DNA of 25,165 nucleotides from UBA2136 sp047635695 (GTDB taxonomy: Bacteria > Pseudomonadota > Alphaproteobacteria > UBA2136): NCBI GenBank assembly GCA_047635695.1, contig JBLILN010000021.1, positions 1 to 25,165 on the forward strand, written 5' to 3'. A program made the translations under genes and the position numbers. Numbering within the stretch: position 1 is the stretch's first letter; the number at the start of each line of letters is the position of its first letter. Below, one piece after another: positions 6,711 to 15,070 of the stretch. Below the pieces are notes generated by a model that worked only from the letters and a program-made list of their open reading frames with translations, did not search any database and was not told the origin of the DNA.

Positions 6711-6715
6711 TCGGC
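6631..6715 (-). tRNA. tRNA-Leu (anticodon GAG)
   Basis: 85 bases, class II tRNA. Acceptor GCCGACG pairs with CGTCGGC; A73 and CCA are encoded. The anticodon stem CAAGC/GCTTG encloses ATGAGGT, giving anticodon GAG (decodes CUC/CUU). A long variable arm GCC-GCAA-GGT and the T-loop GGTTCGAGTCC are present. The 5' end is only 42 bases from the divergent lipB start. Confidence 0.96.
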
Positions 6716-6720
6716 GCACC

Positions 6721-6749
6721 TTGAATAAAATAATTTTTAGCAGTATATT
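6721..6749 (+). promoter_or_regulatory. Putative sigma-70 promoter for lipB
   Basis: TTGAAT (6721-6726), 17-base spacer, TATATT (6744-6749). The lipB ATG is at 6757, only 7 bases past the -10, so transcription would start at or next to the initiation codon. Confidence 0.5.
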
Positions 6750-6756
6750 GGTGTTC

Positions 6757-7395
6757 ATGCAAGAAACAAATGTAAAAATTGAATATATAGCGCAAAATAC
6801 GCCTTACCAAGATGTTGTCGCACGACAAGAGGCGTGCGTCGCAGACGTGGTACAAGGACGTACGGGCAATACCCTTCTCTTTTGTGAACATCCGCCTATT
6901 TATACCTGCGGTACAAGCACAAGCATGGAAAATGACTATATTGGCGGTAACAAAATTCCTGTCATAAAAATTGGCCGTGGCGGCCGCATTACTTATCACG
7001 GACCAGGTCAACGCGTTATCTACCCTATTATTGACCTAACTAAACGCGGGCGTGATCTACGTCAATATATAAACGACCTACAAATATGGCTTATAAATAG
7101 CTTGGCAGAGGTTGGTGTAACGGCACATACCGATGACGATGTTGGCGTTTGGGTAAAAACAAGCCGTGGTGAAAAGAAAATTGCTGCCATTGGCGTACGT
7201 GTGCGCAAGTGGGTTACTTTCCATGGCATAGCCCTTAACGTTCACCCTGATATGTCACATTTTAATGGCATTGTCCCATGCGGCATTGAAGGTAAAGGTG
7301 TAACGTCATTACAAGAACTAGGTGTTGATATTTCTATGACTGAAATGGACGATATTTTAATAACGCAGTTCAATAAAGTTTTTAACCCAAACTAA
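6757..7395 (+). CDS. lipB: Octanoyl-[acyl-carrier-protein]:protein N-octanoyltransferase LipB
   Basis: Transfers octanoyl groups from octanoyl-ACP to the lipoyl domains of 2-oxoacid dehydrogenases and GcvH, the first step of lipoate synthesis; cytoplasmic. 212 residues, normal length. Family motifs: CEHPPIYTCGTS, RGGRITYHGPGQ, DLRQYINDL, GVWV and the active-site pair Lys141 (KKIAAIGVRVRKWVTFHG) and Cys175 (IVPCGI). The open frame extends upstream to 6664, but that part is the antisense of tRNA-Leu; the ATG opening MQETNVKIEYI is the first that fits the family. No Shine-Dalgarno precedes it, and a promoter sits directly upstream, suggesting a leaderless message. Confidence 0.96.
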   Translation: MQETNVKIEYIAQNTPYQDVVARQEACVADVVQGRTGNTLLFCEHPPIYTCGTSTSMENDYIGGNKIPVIKIGRGGRITYHGPGQRVIYPIIDLTKRGRDLRQYINDLQIWLINSLAEVGVTAHTDDDVGVWVKTSRGEKKIAAIGVRVRKWVTFHGIALNVHPDMSHFNGIVPCGIEGKGVTSLQELGVDISMTEMDDILITQFNKVFNPN

Positions 7396-7406
7396 AACAT
7401 AAAAAC

Positions 7407-7820
7407 TTATTTAAAGAATTTTTGATAAATGTACCGCCCTATAAAGCCAAAACAAAAAAGCATAGGTATAAATATAATAGGGTAAATTAAAGGTACAATA
7501 TAAATTAAAGCACTCTCCTTCATAGGCTGGTTGTAATAGCCGAACAGTAAGAAAATTGTAAATAATAACAGAAAAATCAGCGTAACAACGCCTGACGTAA
7601 ACATTCCATAACGCACATAAACGCTTTTTCTTTTAAGCGCAAAGGTTATAATAAATAACGATACAACCACTCCCCAATTAAGCAATAAACTCTCTTTTAA
7701 TACCGTAAAGCCCCCTGAAGATACAGCAGGCTCTTTACTTAATAAATAAGCATGTGACAAAACGATGAACACTGCCAAACCCGCACTTACTTTTAAATAG
7801 TTATTTTTAATAAACAACAT
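7407..7820 (-). CDS. Four-helix membrane protein of unknown function
   Basis: 137 residues with about four hydrophobic segments (roughly 10-28, 45-62, 72-96 and 105-130) and basic residues at the ends and in the loop LKRKS. No family motif recognised. AAGGA lies 8 bases before the ATG. It begins 16 bases after mgtE on the same strand and so is likely the last gene of the maeB-mgtE operon. It converges with lipB, with only 11 bases between the stops and no obvious hairpin. Confidence 0.7.
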   Translation of the reverse strand: MLFIKNNYLKVSAGLAVFIVLSHAYLLSKEPAVSSGGFTVLKESLLLNWGVVVSLFIITFALKRKSVYVRYGMFTSGVVTLIFLLLFTIFLLFGYYNQPMKESALIYIVPLIYPIIFIPMLFCFGFIGRYIYQKFFK

Positions 7821-7836
7821 GGTGTAGATCCTTTAT

Positions 7837-9267
7837 TTAGAGTAAAAACAACGCCGCAAGACCAAGAAAACTAAAGAACCCACCTACATCTGTTACTGTT
7901 GTTAGCAGGACGCCTGCACTTACTGCAGGGTCTTTACCCATTCTTTCAAGAACAACGGGGATAGCGATACCTGCAAAGGCAGCCAGAAGATGATTAACAA
8001 TAGTCGCCGCACCAATCACATAACCCAAAGCGGGGTTGTCGTACCATAAAATGGTACCAACAGCCAAAATTGTCGCTAAAATAAGACCATTAAAGCCACC
8101 AACACGCATTTCTTTCCATAACAAGTGGCCTGCGTTTTGCCAAGTAAGTTGCTTGGTTGTTAAACCACGTACAGCCACCGTCATACTTTGTGTGCCTGCA
8201 TTGCCACCCATTGAAGCAACAATAGGCATAAGAACAGCTAAAGCAACCAATTGGTCAATTTGCGCTTCAAAATTTGAAATAACATAAGAAGCTAAAATAG
8301 CCGTAAATAAGTTAATTAATAGCCACGAAAAACGTTTTTTAGAAGTTTGAAGCACGGGGGCAAATAAATCTTGGCTCTCACCCAAACCGGCGGCTAACAT
8401 AATGTCTGCCTCTTGCTCTTTAATCACAACATCTAAAATATCATCAATCGTTAAAATACCAAGCAAGCGGTTACCTTCACCTACGACAGCACAGGAATAC
8501 ATGTCATATTTTTCAAACAGGTGCGCGACATCTTCATTGGGCATCTCGTGTGGTACGTGAACATTATCACCGCGCATTACTTCAGACATCTCTCGGTTAA
8601 GGTCTTTACGTACCAACCTTGAAAGTGAAATACTCCCCATCAGTCTATTTTGATACTCAACAACATAAACACGGTCAATTTTTGCAGGTAATTTAAGCTT
8701 GTTTTCACGCATATATTGCAAAACATCACCCACCTCCCAATCTCCCGATACAGCCAAGAGTTCGGTTTGCATAATACCACCAGCCGTATCGGCGTCATAG
8801 GTTAAGAGCCCATGATCACCTTCGGCAATAATACCCTCACCTTTTTTAATGATATGCTCATCATCTAGGGAACGTACAAGGTTAACACGGTCGTCTGATT
8901 CTAGCGTTTCGACTGCGTCGGTAAGGTCTTCAATAGAAACAATATTTAAGGCCGCTTCTTGTGCTTCATGATGCAGCTGTGAAATGGTTTCACCTAAATA
9001 TTCAGGTGGAATATGGCTCACAAGCTTGGCACGTTTTTTATGCGGTAAACGCTCAATAAGATCGGCAATATCGGCAGGGTGTAAAGCTTCTAGGATAGGA
9101 TCAATTTCAGATAAGCGTGATTCATCAGCAGCAAGAATAATCAAACATTGCCCATAAACCTGATCCGTAAGACCTAGCCCAATCGGAAATTGGGCATTTA
9201 TATCCTCATCAGTATATCTTAGCATTTTGCTAATTTTCTGATTCTTTTTTTTCTTATCCTTCGCCAT
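7837..9267 (-). CDS. mgtE: Magnesium transporter MgtE
   Basis: Mg2+ channel/transporter of the inner membrane, 476 residues, full length. The basic start is followed by the MgtE N-domain (about 40-145, with LHPADIADLIERLP), two CBS domains (about 155-285, with TADTAGGIM and LLGILTIDDILDV) that sense cytoplasmic Mg2+, and a five-helix pore domain (about 310-476). Pore signatures are PIVASMGGNAGTQ (348-360) and DPAVSAGVLLTTVTDVGGFF, whose Asp460 corresponds to the selectivity aspartate of the family. It follows maeB by 24 bases; malic enzyme requires Mg2+ or Mn2+, which may explain the pairing, though that is only an inference. Confidence 0.96.
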   Translation of the reverse strand: MAKDKKKKNQKISKMLRYTDEDINAQFPIGLGLTDQVYGQCLIILAADESRLSEIDPILEALHPADIADLIERLPHKKRAKLVSHIPPEYLGETISQLHHEAQEAALNIVSIEDLTDAVETLESDDRVNLVRSLDDEHIIKKGEGIIAEGDHGLLTYDADTAGGIMQTELLAVSGDWEVGDVLQYMRENKLKLPAKIDRVYVVEYQNRLMGSISLSRLVRKDLNREMSEVMRGDNVHVPHEMPNEDVAHLFEKYDMYSCAVVGEGNRLLGILTIDDILDVVIKEQEADIMLAAGLGESQDLFAPVLQTSKKRFSWLLINLFTAILASYVISNFEAQIDQLVALAVLMPIVASMGGNAGTQSMTVAVRGLTTKQLTWQNAGHLLWKEMRVGGFNGLILATILAVGTILWYDNPALGYVIGAATIVNHLLAAFAGIAIPVVLERMGKDPAVSAGVLLTTVTDVGGFFSFLGLAALFLL

Positions 9268-9291
9268 AAGAAGCTGCCTTTTGATTAAATT

Positions 9292-11574
9292 TTATTTTTT
9301 ATCAGTACTATTCTGCGCTTCAACAACACTTAAGGCAGACATATTCACAATTTGCCTCACAGAAGCAGACGTTGAAAGAATATGAATAGGCTTACTCATA
9401 CCCAGCATAATCGGTCCTAATGTTTCGGCTGTTTTCAATGTACTTTTCAATAAATTAAAAGCAATACTTGCCGTATCCATATTTGGCATAATAAGCACGT
9501 TTGCTGGTTCTTTTAATTTAGCGTCGGGGAATGTACGTCGCATAATATCAATATCCAATGCACAGTCAGCCTGCATTTCACCTTCAATATTAAGTTCAGG
9601 ATTATTCAAAGCCACCAAACGGTGTGCTTCTTGCATTTTACATGCAGATGCGTCGACGTGAGAACCAAAGCTTGAGTGTGAAAGCAGTGCAATACTTGGA
9701 TCAATACCAAAATGTTTCACTTCTGCTGCGGCAAGAACGCACAGTTCAGCAATTTCTGCGGCGGTTGGGTCAGTGTTTACATTGGTATCACCAATAAAGA
9801 AGACACGCCCTTTATCCATAATCATTTGCAACGCTGAAATACTTTTCACACCTGGCTTAGGTGGAATAATGTCTTTTGTTGCACGGATAAATTTATCAAA
9901 CTTACCTGTCACACCTGCCACCATAGCGTCAGCATCACCCACACGTACCATCATGGACGCCAATGAAGCCCAACGACTACGCATAATAATTTTAGCTTCA
10001 CTTTGTGAAATACCATCACGCTTACGAAGCTCGTAATAAAGGTCACTATATTCAGCGTGTTTTTCATAGTTATCAGGATCAACAAAGGTAAAGTCAACGC
10101 CAGATTTCATTGTAAGCCCCATATTTTCGATGGTAGCGCATACTTTTTCAGGGCGGCCAATTAAAATAGGGTGACAAACACCTTCATTCACAAGCGCTTG
10201 TACAGCGCGCAAGATACGGCTATCTTCCGCTTCTGGGTAAACAACGCGTTTTGGTTCTTTTTTCGCAGATGTGAATATTTGGCGCATCAGCGTGAATGAC
10301 TGATCAACACTGCCACGTAACATGCTGGCATATGCAGCAAGGTCTTCGATAGGCCTTGAAGCGACACCACTGTCCATGGCGGCTTTAGCCACAGCAGGCG
10401 CAACGATAGAAACGAGGCGGCTATCAAATGGTTTTGGAATGACGTATTCAGGGCCAAATTTAAGTGTTTGTCCTTTATAAGCCACGTCTAAAGAGGCGTC
10501 GGCCTCACGGCGTGCAAGCTCGGCTATTCCTTCAGCGGCAGCCACCTTCATTTCGTTATTCACGGTCGTTGCGCCAGAATCAAGCGCACCACGGAAAACA
10601 TATGGGAAAACAAGAACATTGTTCACTTGGTTAGGGAAGTCACTACGGCCTGTCCCAATAATAGCGTCACTGCGTACAGCCATCACTTCTTCAGGCATAA
10701 TTTCTGGTGTGGGGTTCGCCATAGCAAATATAACAGGGTTTTTTGCCATCTTTTTAACAGAAGCAGCTTTTAAAACGCCACCTGCACTCAAACCATAAAA
10801 TATATCCGCGCCGTCCATCACATCGTCCAGTGTACGTGCCTTTGTTTTTTGCGTGTAATCAACCAAATGTTCGGCTAAATTAGGGCGTCCTTCATAAACA
10901 ACACCATCAATATCAACCAATGTAATATTTTTTTGTGGTACGCCATAACCAATAAGCATACGCACACAAGCAAGGCCGGCAGCCCCTGCGCCTGAAAAGA
11001 CAATTTTAACCTTCTCTTTTTTCTTACCAGTTAAGTGCAAGCTGTTAATAAAAGCGGCTAGCGCTATAATACCTGTCCCGTGTTGATCGTCGTGAAAAAC
11101 AGGGATATCCAAGCGCTTTTGCAATTCTTTTTCAACGTAAAAACATTCAGGTGCTTTAATATCTTCTAAGTTAATACCACCGCAAGTTGGCGCAATGGCC
11201 GCAATAATATCAACCAATTTTTTAGGGTCTTTTTCATTTATTTCAATATCAAAAACATCGATATCGGCAAACTTTTTAAAAAGAACAGCCTTACCTTCCA
11301 TAACAGGTTTAGAGGCTTCAGGGCCAATATCACCCAAACCTAAAACTGCTGTACCATTGGTAATAACCATCACCAAGTTACCTTTAGAAGTGAGGTTATA
11401 TGACTGTGACGGATCCTTTTCGATTGCCGTACAAACAGAAGCAACTCCAGGTGTGTAAGCAAGGGACAAGTCCTCTTGCGTCATCAACGGTTTTGTTGCA
11501 ACAACCTCTAACTTACCAGGCCTTGGTAATGAGTGATAAAGGATAGCATTAGCAGCTGTTTTATTTTCAGACAT
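9292..11574 (-). CDS. maeB: NADP-dependent malic enzyme, malic enzyme-phosphotransacetylase hybrid
   Basis: Oxidative decarboxylation of malate to pyruvate with NADP+ reduction; cytoplasmic. 760 residues, the usual length of MaeB hybrids. The malic enzyme part (about 1-425) shows Tyr40 (AYTPGVA), Lys95 (MEGKAVLF), metal ligands in NLEDI and FHDDQHGTG, and a Rossmann motif FSGAGAAGLA. The C-terminal part (about 430-755) is a phosphotransacetylase-like domain beginning KRVVYPEAEDSRILRA, which in characterised hybrids binds acetyl-CoA as a regulator rather than catalysing acetyl transfer. The first gene of a probable maeB-mgtE-membrane protein operon. The Shine-Dalgarno is weak (AAAGAAC). Confidence 0.96.
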   Translation of the reverse strand: MSENKTAANAILYHSLPRPGKLEVVATKPLMTQEDLSLAYTPGVASVCTAIEKDPSQSYNLTSKGNLVMVITNGTAVLGLGDIGPEASKPVMEGKAVLFKKFADIDVFDIEINEKDPKKLVDIIAAIAPTCGGINLEDIKAPECFYVEKELQKRLDIPVFHDDQHGTGIIALAAFINSLHLTGKKKEKVKIVFSGAGAAGLACVRMLIGYGVPQKNITLVDIDGVVYEGRPNLAEHLVDYTQKTKARTLDDVMDGADIFYGLSAGGVLKAASVKKMAKNPVIFAMANPTPEIMPEEVMAVRSDAIIGTGRSDFPNQVNNVLVFPYVFRGALDSGATTVNNEMKVAAAEGIAELARREADASLDVAYKGQTLKFGPEYVIPKPFDSRLVSIVAPAVAKAAMDSGVASRPIEDLAAYASMLRGSVDQSFTLMRQIFTSAKKEPKRVVYPEAEDSRILRAVQALVNEGVCHPILIGRPEKVCATIENMGLTMKSGVDFTFVDPDNYEKHAEYSDLYYELRKRDGISQSEAKIIMRSRWASLASMMVRVGDADAMVAGVTGKFDKFIRATKDIIPPKPGVKSISALQMIMDKGRVFFIGDTNVNTDPTAAEIAELCVLAAAEVKHFGIDPSIALLSHSSFGSHVDASACKMQEAHRLVALNNPELNIEGEMQADCALDIDIMRRTFPDAKLKEPANVLIMPNMDTASIAFNLLKSTLKTAETLGPIMLGMSKPIHILSTSASVRQIVNMSALSVVEAQNSTDKK

Positions 11575-12071
11575 GTTTTGTTCTTTTCATAAAAATTAAA
11601 ATCGTAGCGCCAAGCTTAAGGCAAATAAATTTTGAAGTCACGGAAAGTAAGGTGTTTATAGCAACCTCACCCTCTATAAAGCACCCTAGAGCGTGTATAT
11701 TTGCACCAAAAATATCAACAAGTTTTTTTATTGTATAAAAGACATTTAAAAGACACCCGCTTAAAGCTGAGTACAAAAAAGGCGTGTAAGGGTTAAAAGG
11801 CTAAAAAACTGTAGAGACTGCACGTTGGTTGCATATTTTCAATTCCACCAACTACCTCCAAAAGAGAACCAAAACGTCTATTTTACCAACCAAAAGTAGT
11901 AAAAAAGTCGTTTTATACCTTCTGTTTACCCTCAATTCGCATTCAATTCGCCTTTGGTTCCTATGGTATGCGCCTTTTATTCCACCTCAATTCGCTGAAA
12001 AACAAACGTTTTCAACCTATACGTGTTAAAACAGTTGTTTTTTATAAAACTTTAGGCAGCAACTTTGGCTT
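11575..12071. other. 497-base intergenic region without a supported gene
   Basis: Lies between maeB and the SCO1 gene, both on the minus strand. The open frames in it start without a ribosome binding site and look random. It contains three copies of CAATTCGC (11933, 11944, 11987) and an inverted pair GAACCAAA / TTTGGTTC around 11866-11960, so a structured RNA is possible but unproven. It should hold the maeB promoter, which I could not place. Confidence 0.5.
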
Positions 12072-12719
12072 TTATTTTATGAGGTAGCTCTGCAATGATT
12101 TGGCAATTTCGTCTGCACTGCTCTTATGGCTAAAGTGCTTCATATAACGACCATCAGGCCCTATAAGGTAAATATAACCTGAATGATCAACACTGTAATT
12201 TCCCAATTCATCGGTTGGATGCTTTGCAAAGTACACAAGATACTTCTTAGCCATGTCCTTCATTTGCGCTTCCGTTCCCGTTAGGCCAATAAAGCTCTCA
12301 TCGAAAGCGGCTACATATTCTGACATTATTTTAACCGTGTCACGGCTAGGATCAACTGACGCCATCATCACCTGCACATTTGTACGCTGTGCTTCACTTA
12401 AACGACTATAAACATCTGTTAAAACGGTTAAGGCAGTTGGACAAATGTCAGGGCAATGGGTAAAACCAAAGAAAATAAGAGAATATTTATTTTGTAAATC
12501 CGCCTGCGTAAATGCCTTACCTTCATGGTCTAAAACACTAAATTCACCGCCGATATTTGGCACACCCTCGCCCGTTACTACAGCAGCGCCTTTGCGCACC
12601 ATGCTTGCAGGGTCGTAATAACTTTGCGCAATAAAATACATACCCAAAATAACAACCAGCGATACAAATGTGTAGCGATTTTGGTAAAACATACCATCTT
12701 TTTTTAACTTACGACCCAT
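12072..12719 (-). CDS. SCO1/SenC-family copper chaperone
   Basis: Membrane-anchored periplasmic thioredoxin-fold protein that delivers copper to, or reduces, the CuA site of cytochrome c oxidase. 215 residues. One N-terminal anchor (about 15-33), then the fold with FFGFTHCPDICP, giving the Cys89-x3-Cys93 copper site; the third ligand is His179 in YSVDHSGYIYLI. SVDPSRDT is another family motif. AAAGGG lies 9 bases before the ATG. No oxidase genes are nearby. The residues needed for copper binding are all present. Confidence 0.94.
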   Translation of the reverse strand: MGRKLKKDGMFYQNRYTFVSLVVILGMYFIAQSYYDPASMVRKGAAVVTGEGVPNIGGEFSVLDHEGKAFTQADLQNKYSLIFFGFTHCPDICPTALTVLTDVYSRLSEAQRTNVQVMMASVDPSRDTVKIMSEYVAAFDESFIGLTGTEAQMKDMAKKYLVYFAKHPTDELGNYSVDHSGYIYLIGPDGRYMKHFSHKSSADEIAKSLQSYLIK

Positions 12720-12815
12720 TTATAGAAACCCTTTATTTTTATTGTGCAAATAATCATATTTTAACCTTAATTTTGCAAGCATAAACTTGTAAAAGATATT
12801 TTTTATCCTCAAAGC

Positions 12816-12844
12816 TTGACATTTGAATAAAAAACACATATTAT
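12816..12844 (+). promoter_or_regulatory. Strong sigma-70-like promoter for the lipoprotein gene
   Basis: Consensus TTGACA, exactly 17 bases, then TATTAT. The start site would be near 12852, giving a leader of about 134 bases before the lipoprotein ATG. Confidence 0.75.
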
Positions 12845-12985
12845 TTACAAATAATATAAATAATAAACCTCAAGGATGTTTATTATTAAAAGACCTTTAC
12901 TTTTTGAAACACTCGTTTCACATAAAACCAGCCACACAAATATTTTTAAACCCCTGATACACAAAACCTTACGAGGTACTTCATT

Positions 12986-13597
12986 ATGAATAAGTACATA
13001 ATTTTAAAAGTAATTTTTATTGCATTACTTGGCCTTTCGGGCTGTTCTAGCTCGTCGATACTAGACAAAGAAACTCAAACCTCTTCAGTGACCTTTAAGA
13101 CATATTGGCATATGGAACAAACATTCAAAAACCTAGAAAAACGTATAGATAATGGTAGTTATATAAACCGCCATGAAATACATAACGTTGGCTTCAACCC
13201 CACAAAAACGCCTATTGCTGTTATTAATTACTTAACTATTACTAACATTTTCACAATGCACGGCAATGAGGTTGCCGCTTCACATGGCATTAACCCACCA
13301 AGTGAAATTATAGCCTGCGCGCAAAAAGGTAAATCATGCACAGCTTACATGATAGGCGTTAAGCATGAACAAAGCATTGAAAAACCTAAGACACGCAGAG
13401 AAACTTCAAGGTCATTATTGGGCCTTCAGGAAACCCATTACATTACACAATGGAAATATGCCGTAATCATCGTTTTTGACAGTGACCAAGCTGTTTACAG
13501 TATAGCCATAGACAACGAACCACCAGCCACTGAAATTCATACAAAAAAGAATTCATTCTGGAAAAAATTATTTAGCTCTATCACTAGGCGCTTATAA
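12986..13597 (+). CDS. Putative lipoprotein of unknown family
   Basis: 203 residues with a lipoprotein signal peptide: MNKY, a hydrophobic core, then the lipobox LSGC with Cys20 as the lipidation site, followed by a Ser-rich linker. The mature part has a helical region (YWHMEQTFKNLEKRID) and later beta-rich segments, a Cys pair (ACAQKGKSC) that could form a disulfide, and a basic C-terminal tail (FWKKLFSSITRRL). GAGG is 9 bases upstream. It has its own strong promoter and a terminator, so it is monocistronic. I do not recognise the family. Confidence 0.82.
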   Translation: MNKYIILKVIFIALLGLSGCSSSSILDKETQTSSVTFKTYWHMEQTFKNLEKRIDNGSYINRHEIHNVGFNPTKTPIAVINYLTITNIFTMHGNEVAASHGINPPSEIIACAQKGKSCTAYMIGVKHEQSIEKPKTRRETSRSLLGLQETHYITQWKYAVIIVFDSDQAVYSIAIDNEPPATEIHTKKNSFWKKLFSSITRRL

Positions 13598-13610
13598 TAA
13601 CGTTACTAAA

Positions 13611-13636
13611 AATGCCCCTCTTAGGGCATTTTTTTA
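13611..13636 (+). terminator. Rho-independent terminator after the lipoprotein gene
   Basis: Stem AATGCCC / GGGCATT, loop CTCTTA, then a T run. It ends about 35 bases before the mnmD start. Confidence 0.92.
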
Positions 13637-13670
13637 TGGACAAACATCTCGTTACGGCTTAAAAAAAATA

Positions 13671-14366
13671 ATGGTAAATTTTGCAAAGACATCAAAAAAT
13701 GAAAAAGGACAACTAGTGGCCGATAAGTTTGGTGATGTGTATTTCTCACCCACAGGTGGCTATGAAGAAAGTAAATATGTTTTTTTACATGGCAATCACT
13801 TACCCGACAGATGGAGAGAATCACATGAATTTACAATTATTGAAACAGGGTTTGGCACAGGTTTAAATTTTTTAACCACTTGGGAACTGTGGGACAAACA
13901 AGCAACGTCTCAACAACAACTGCACTTTATATCTGTTGAAAAATTCCCGCTGAACATCGAAACATTCAACAATAGCCTACATGCATACCCAAACCTTAAA
14001 AGATTTAGTATAGAGCTAAACAAACATTACCCAGATTTAATCAAAAATGAAGTAAACACCATCCAAATAAGTACCAATGTTAAACTCACCTTACTTATTG
14101 GTGACGTTTTAAATGTCTTACGCAAAGCACCCAATAAAGCTGACGCATGGTTTTTAGATGGCTTTTCACCGAAGAAAAACCCTGAAATGTGGAACACCTA
14201 CCTTTACAATCAAATAGCTAAATTATCAAATAACAACGCAACTTTCGCTACATTCACAGCGGCTACACATGTGAGAAACGGCCTTACAGAAGCTGGGTTT
14301 AAGGTTGAACGCATCAAAGGTTTTTCTTATAAAAAACATATGTGCCGCGGCATACTTTATATCTAA
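13671..14366 (+). CDS. mnmD: tRNA 5-methylaminomethyl-2-thiouridine methyltransferase MnmD (stand-alone MnmC methyltransferase domain)
   Basis: SAM-dependent methyltransferase for the last step of mnm5(s2)U34 synthesis in tRNA wobble positions. 231 residues, matching the stand-alone domain; the FAD oxidase half found in fused MnmC is absent. Motifs: FSPTGGYEESKYVFL, the SAM-binding ETGFGTGLNF (58-67), ISVEKFPL, and DAWFLDGFSPKKNPEMW (158-174), diagnostic for the family; the end GFSYKKHMCRGIL corresponds to the conserved K-R-x-M segment. No convincing Shine-Dalgarno precedes the ATG. In the absence of the oxidase half, the pathway must use the glycine/ammonium branch enzymes or another oxidase elsewhere. 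Confidence 0.93.
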   Translation: MVNFAKTSKNEKGQLVADKFGDVYFSPTGGYEESKYVFLHGNHLPDRWRESHEFTIIETGFGTGLNFLTTWELWDKQATSQQQLHFISVEKFPLNIETFNNSLHAYPNLKRFSIELNKHYPDLIKNEVNTIQISTNVKLTLLIGDVLNVLRKAPNKADAWFLDGFSPKKNPEMWNTYLYNQIAKLSNNNATFATFTAATHVRNGLTEAGFKVERIKGFSYKKHMCRGILYI

Positions 14367-14377
14367 AGCATAAACCA

Positions 14378-14406
14378 TTGACGCGGTATACGATTTGCTA
14401 TAAAAT
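14378..14406 (+). promoter_or_regulatory. Putative sigma-70 promoter for the downstream membrane protein
   Basis: TTGACG, 17 bases, TAAAAT (within TATAAAATT). It is 68 bases before the next start. Confidence 0.5.
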
Positions 14407-14473
14407 TTTAGCATCACTAACAACAGAAACACCTTCACACTTTTAAAAGAGTTTAAACTCTAAGGAGGCACCT

Positions 14474-15019
14474 ATGCGTGCTTTAGAAAACTTTCATACA
14501 AAGCTTAACGCGCTTGTCGTATGCGCTATTTTAGCAATTATTATAATTGCTGCAATTTTAACAACCCCTTCAAATTTAAATTTATACACATGGCTTACTA
14601 TGATTACCATTACTTCCATTACTTACCAGCTACACTATGAAATTTATACCGATATGAGAATACCTAATTTACCTGCAGCTTTATACGCCAAAATTATTAT
14701 AAAAACTGGCAAAAAGGCGAATGGTTTGCAGCATAGTGAAATTGATAAACAACTGTGTGCATATCAAAATAAGCATATCAAATCAGTCAAGGCGACGATC
14801 ACTTTATTTTTTATATTTACAATTGCAAGTGGGTCTTATTTATTTACAAACCTACCTAAAAATTTACTATTTGAAACTATATTTACTGTCCTTATAGCCC
14901 TTGTAGCCGTAGGTAGTACAAAATTTATATGCGACAAGGCGCGCAAAAAAAACATCGTCAACCTACAACAAGAAATTGAACAGCAAAAATTAAAACACTC
15001 ACAACTATTTAACAATTAA
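14474..15019 (+). CDS. Four-helix membrane protein with C-terminal coiled coil, unknown function
   Basis: 181 residues. Hydrophobic segments at about 12-30, 36-52, 104-124 and 134-150 give two helical hairpins joined by a charged cytoplasmic-type linker (about 55-100). The C-terminal 30 residues (NLQQEIEQQKLKHSQLF) look like a short coiled coil. A consensus AAGGAGG precedes the ATG by 6 bases. No family recognised. It has its own promoter and a shared terminator. Confidence 0.75.
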   Translation: MRALENFHTKLNALVVCAILAIIIIAAILTTPSNLNLYTWLTMITITSITYQLHYEIYTDMRIPNLPAALYAKIIIKTGKKANGLQHSEIDKQLCAYQNKHIKSVKATITLFFIFTIASGSYLFTNLPKNLLFETIFTVLIALVAVGSTKFICDKARKKNIVNLQQEIEQQKLKHSQLFNN

Positions 15020-15030
15020 AATCGATAAAA

Positions 15031-15055
15031 AAGCCCTCAAACTTGAGGGCTTTTT
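15031..15055. terminator. Bidirectional rho-independent terminator
   Basis: Long stem AAGCCCTCAA / TTGAGGGCTT with T runs on both strands. It serves the membrane protein gene on plus and parC on minus, which converge here. Confidence 0.92.
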
Positions 15056-15070
15056 GCTTATATATTTATT

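Noticed and set aside
6664..6756. Upstream extension of lipB (31 further codons)
   Set aside because: It is the antisense of the tRNA-Leu gene and has no family similarity.
11567..11776. 69-codon minus-strand frame just upstream of maeB
   Set aside because: Overlaps the maeB start, no Shine-Dalgarno, composition not protein-like; probably leader sequence.
11829..12029. 66-codon plus-strand frame in the maeB-SCO1 gap
   Set aside because: TTG start without ribosome binding site and no recognisable features.
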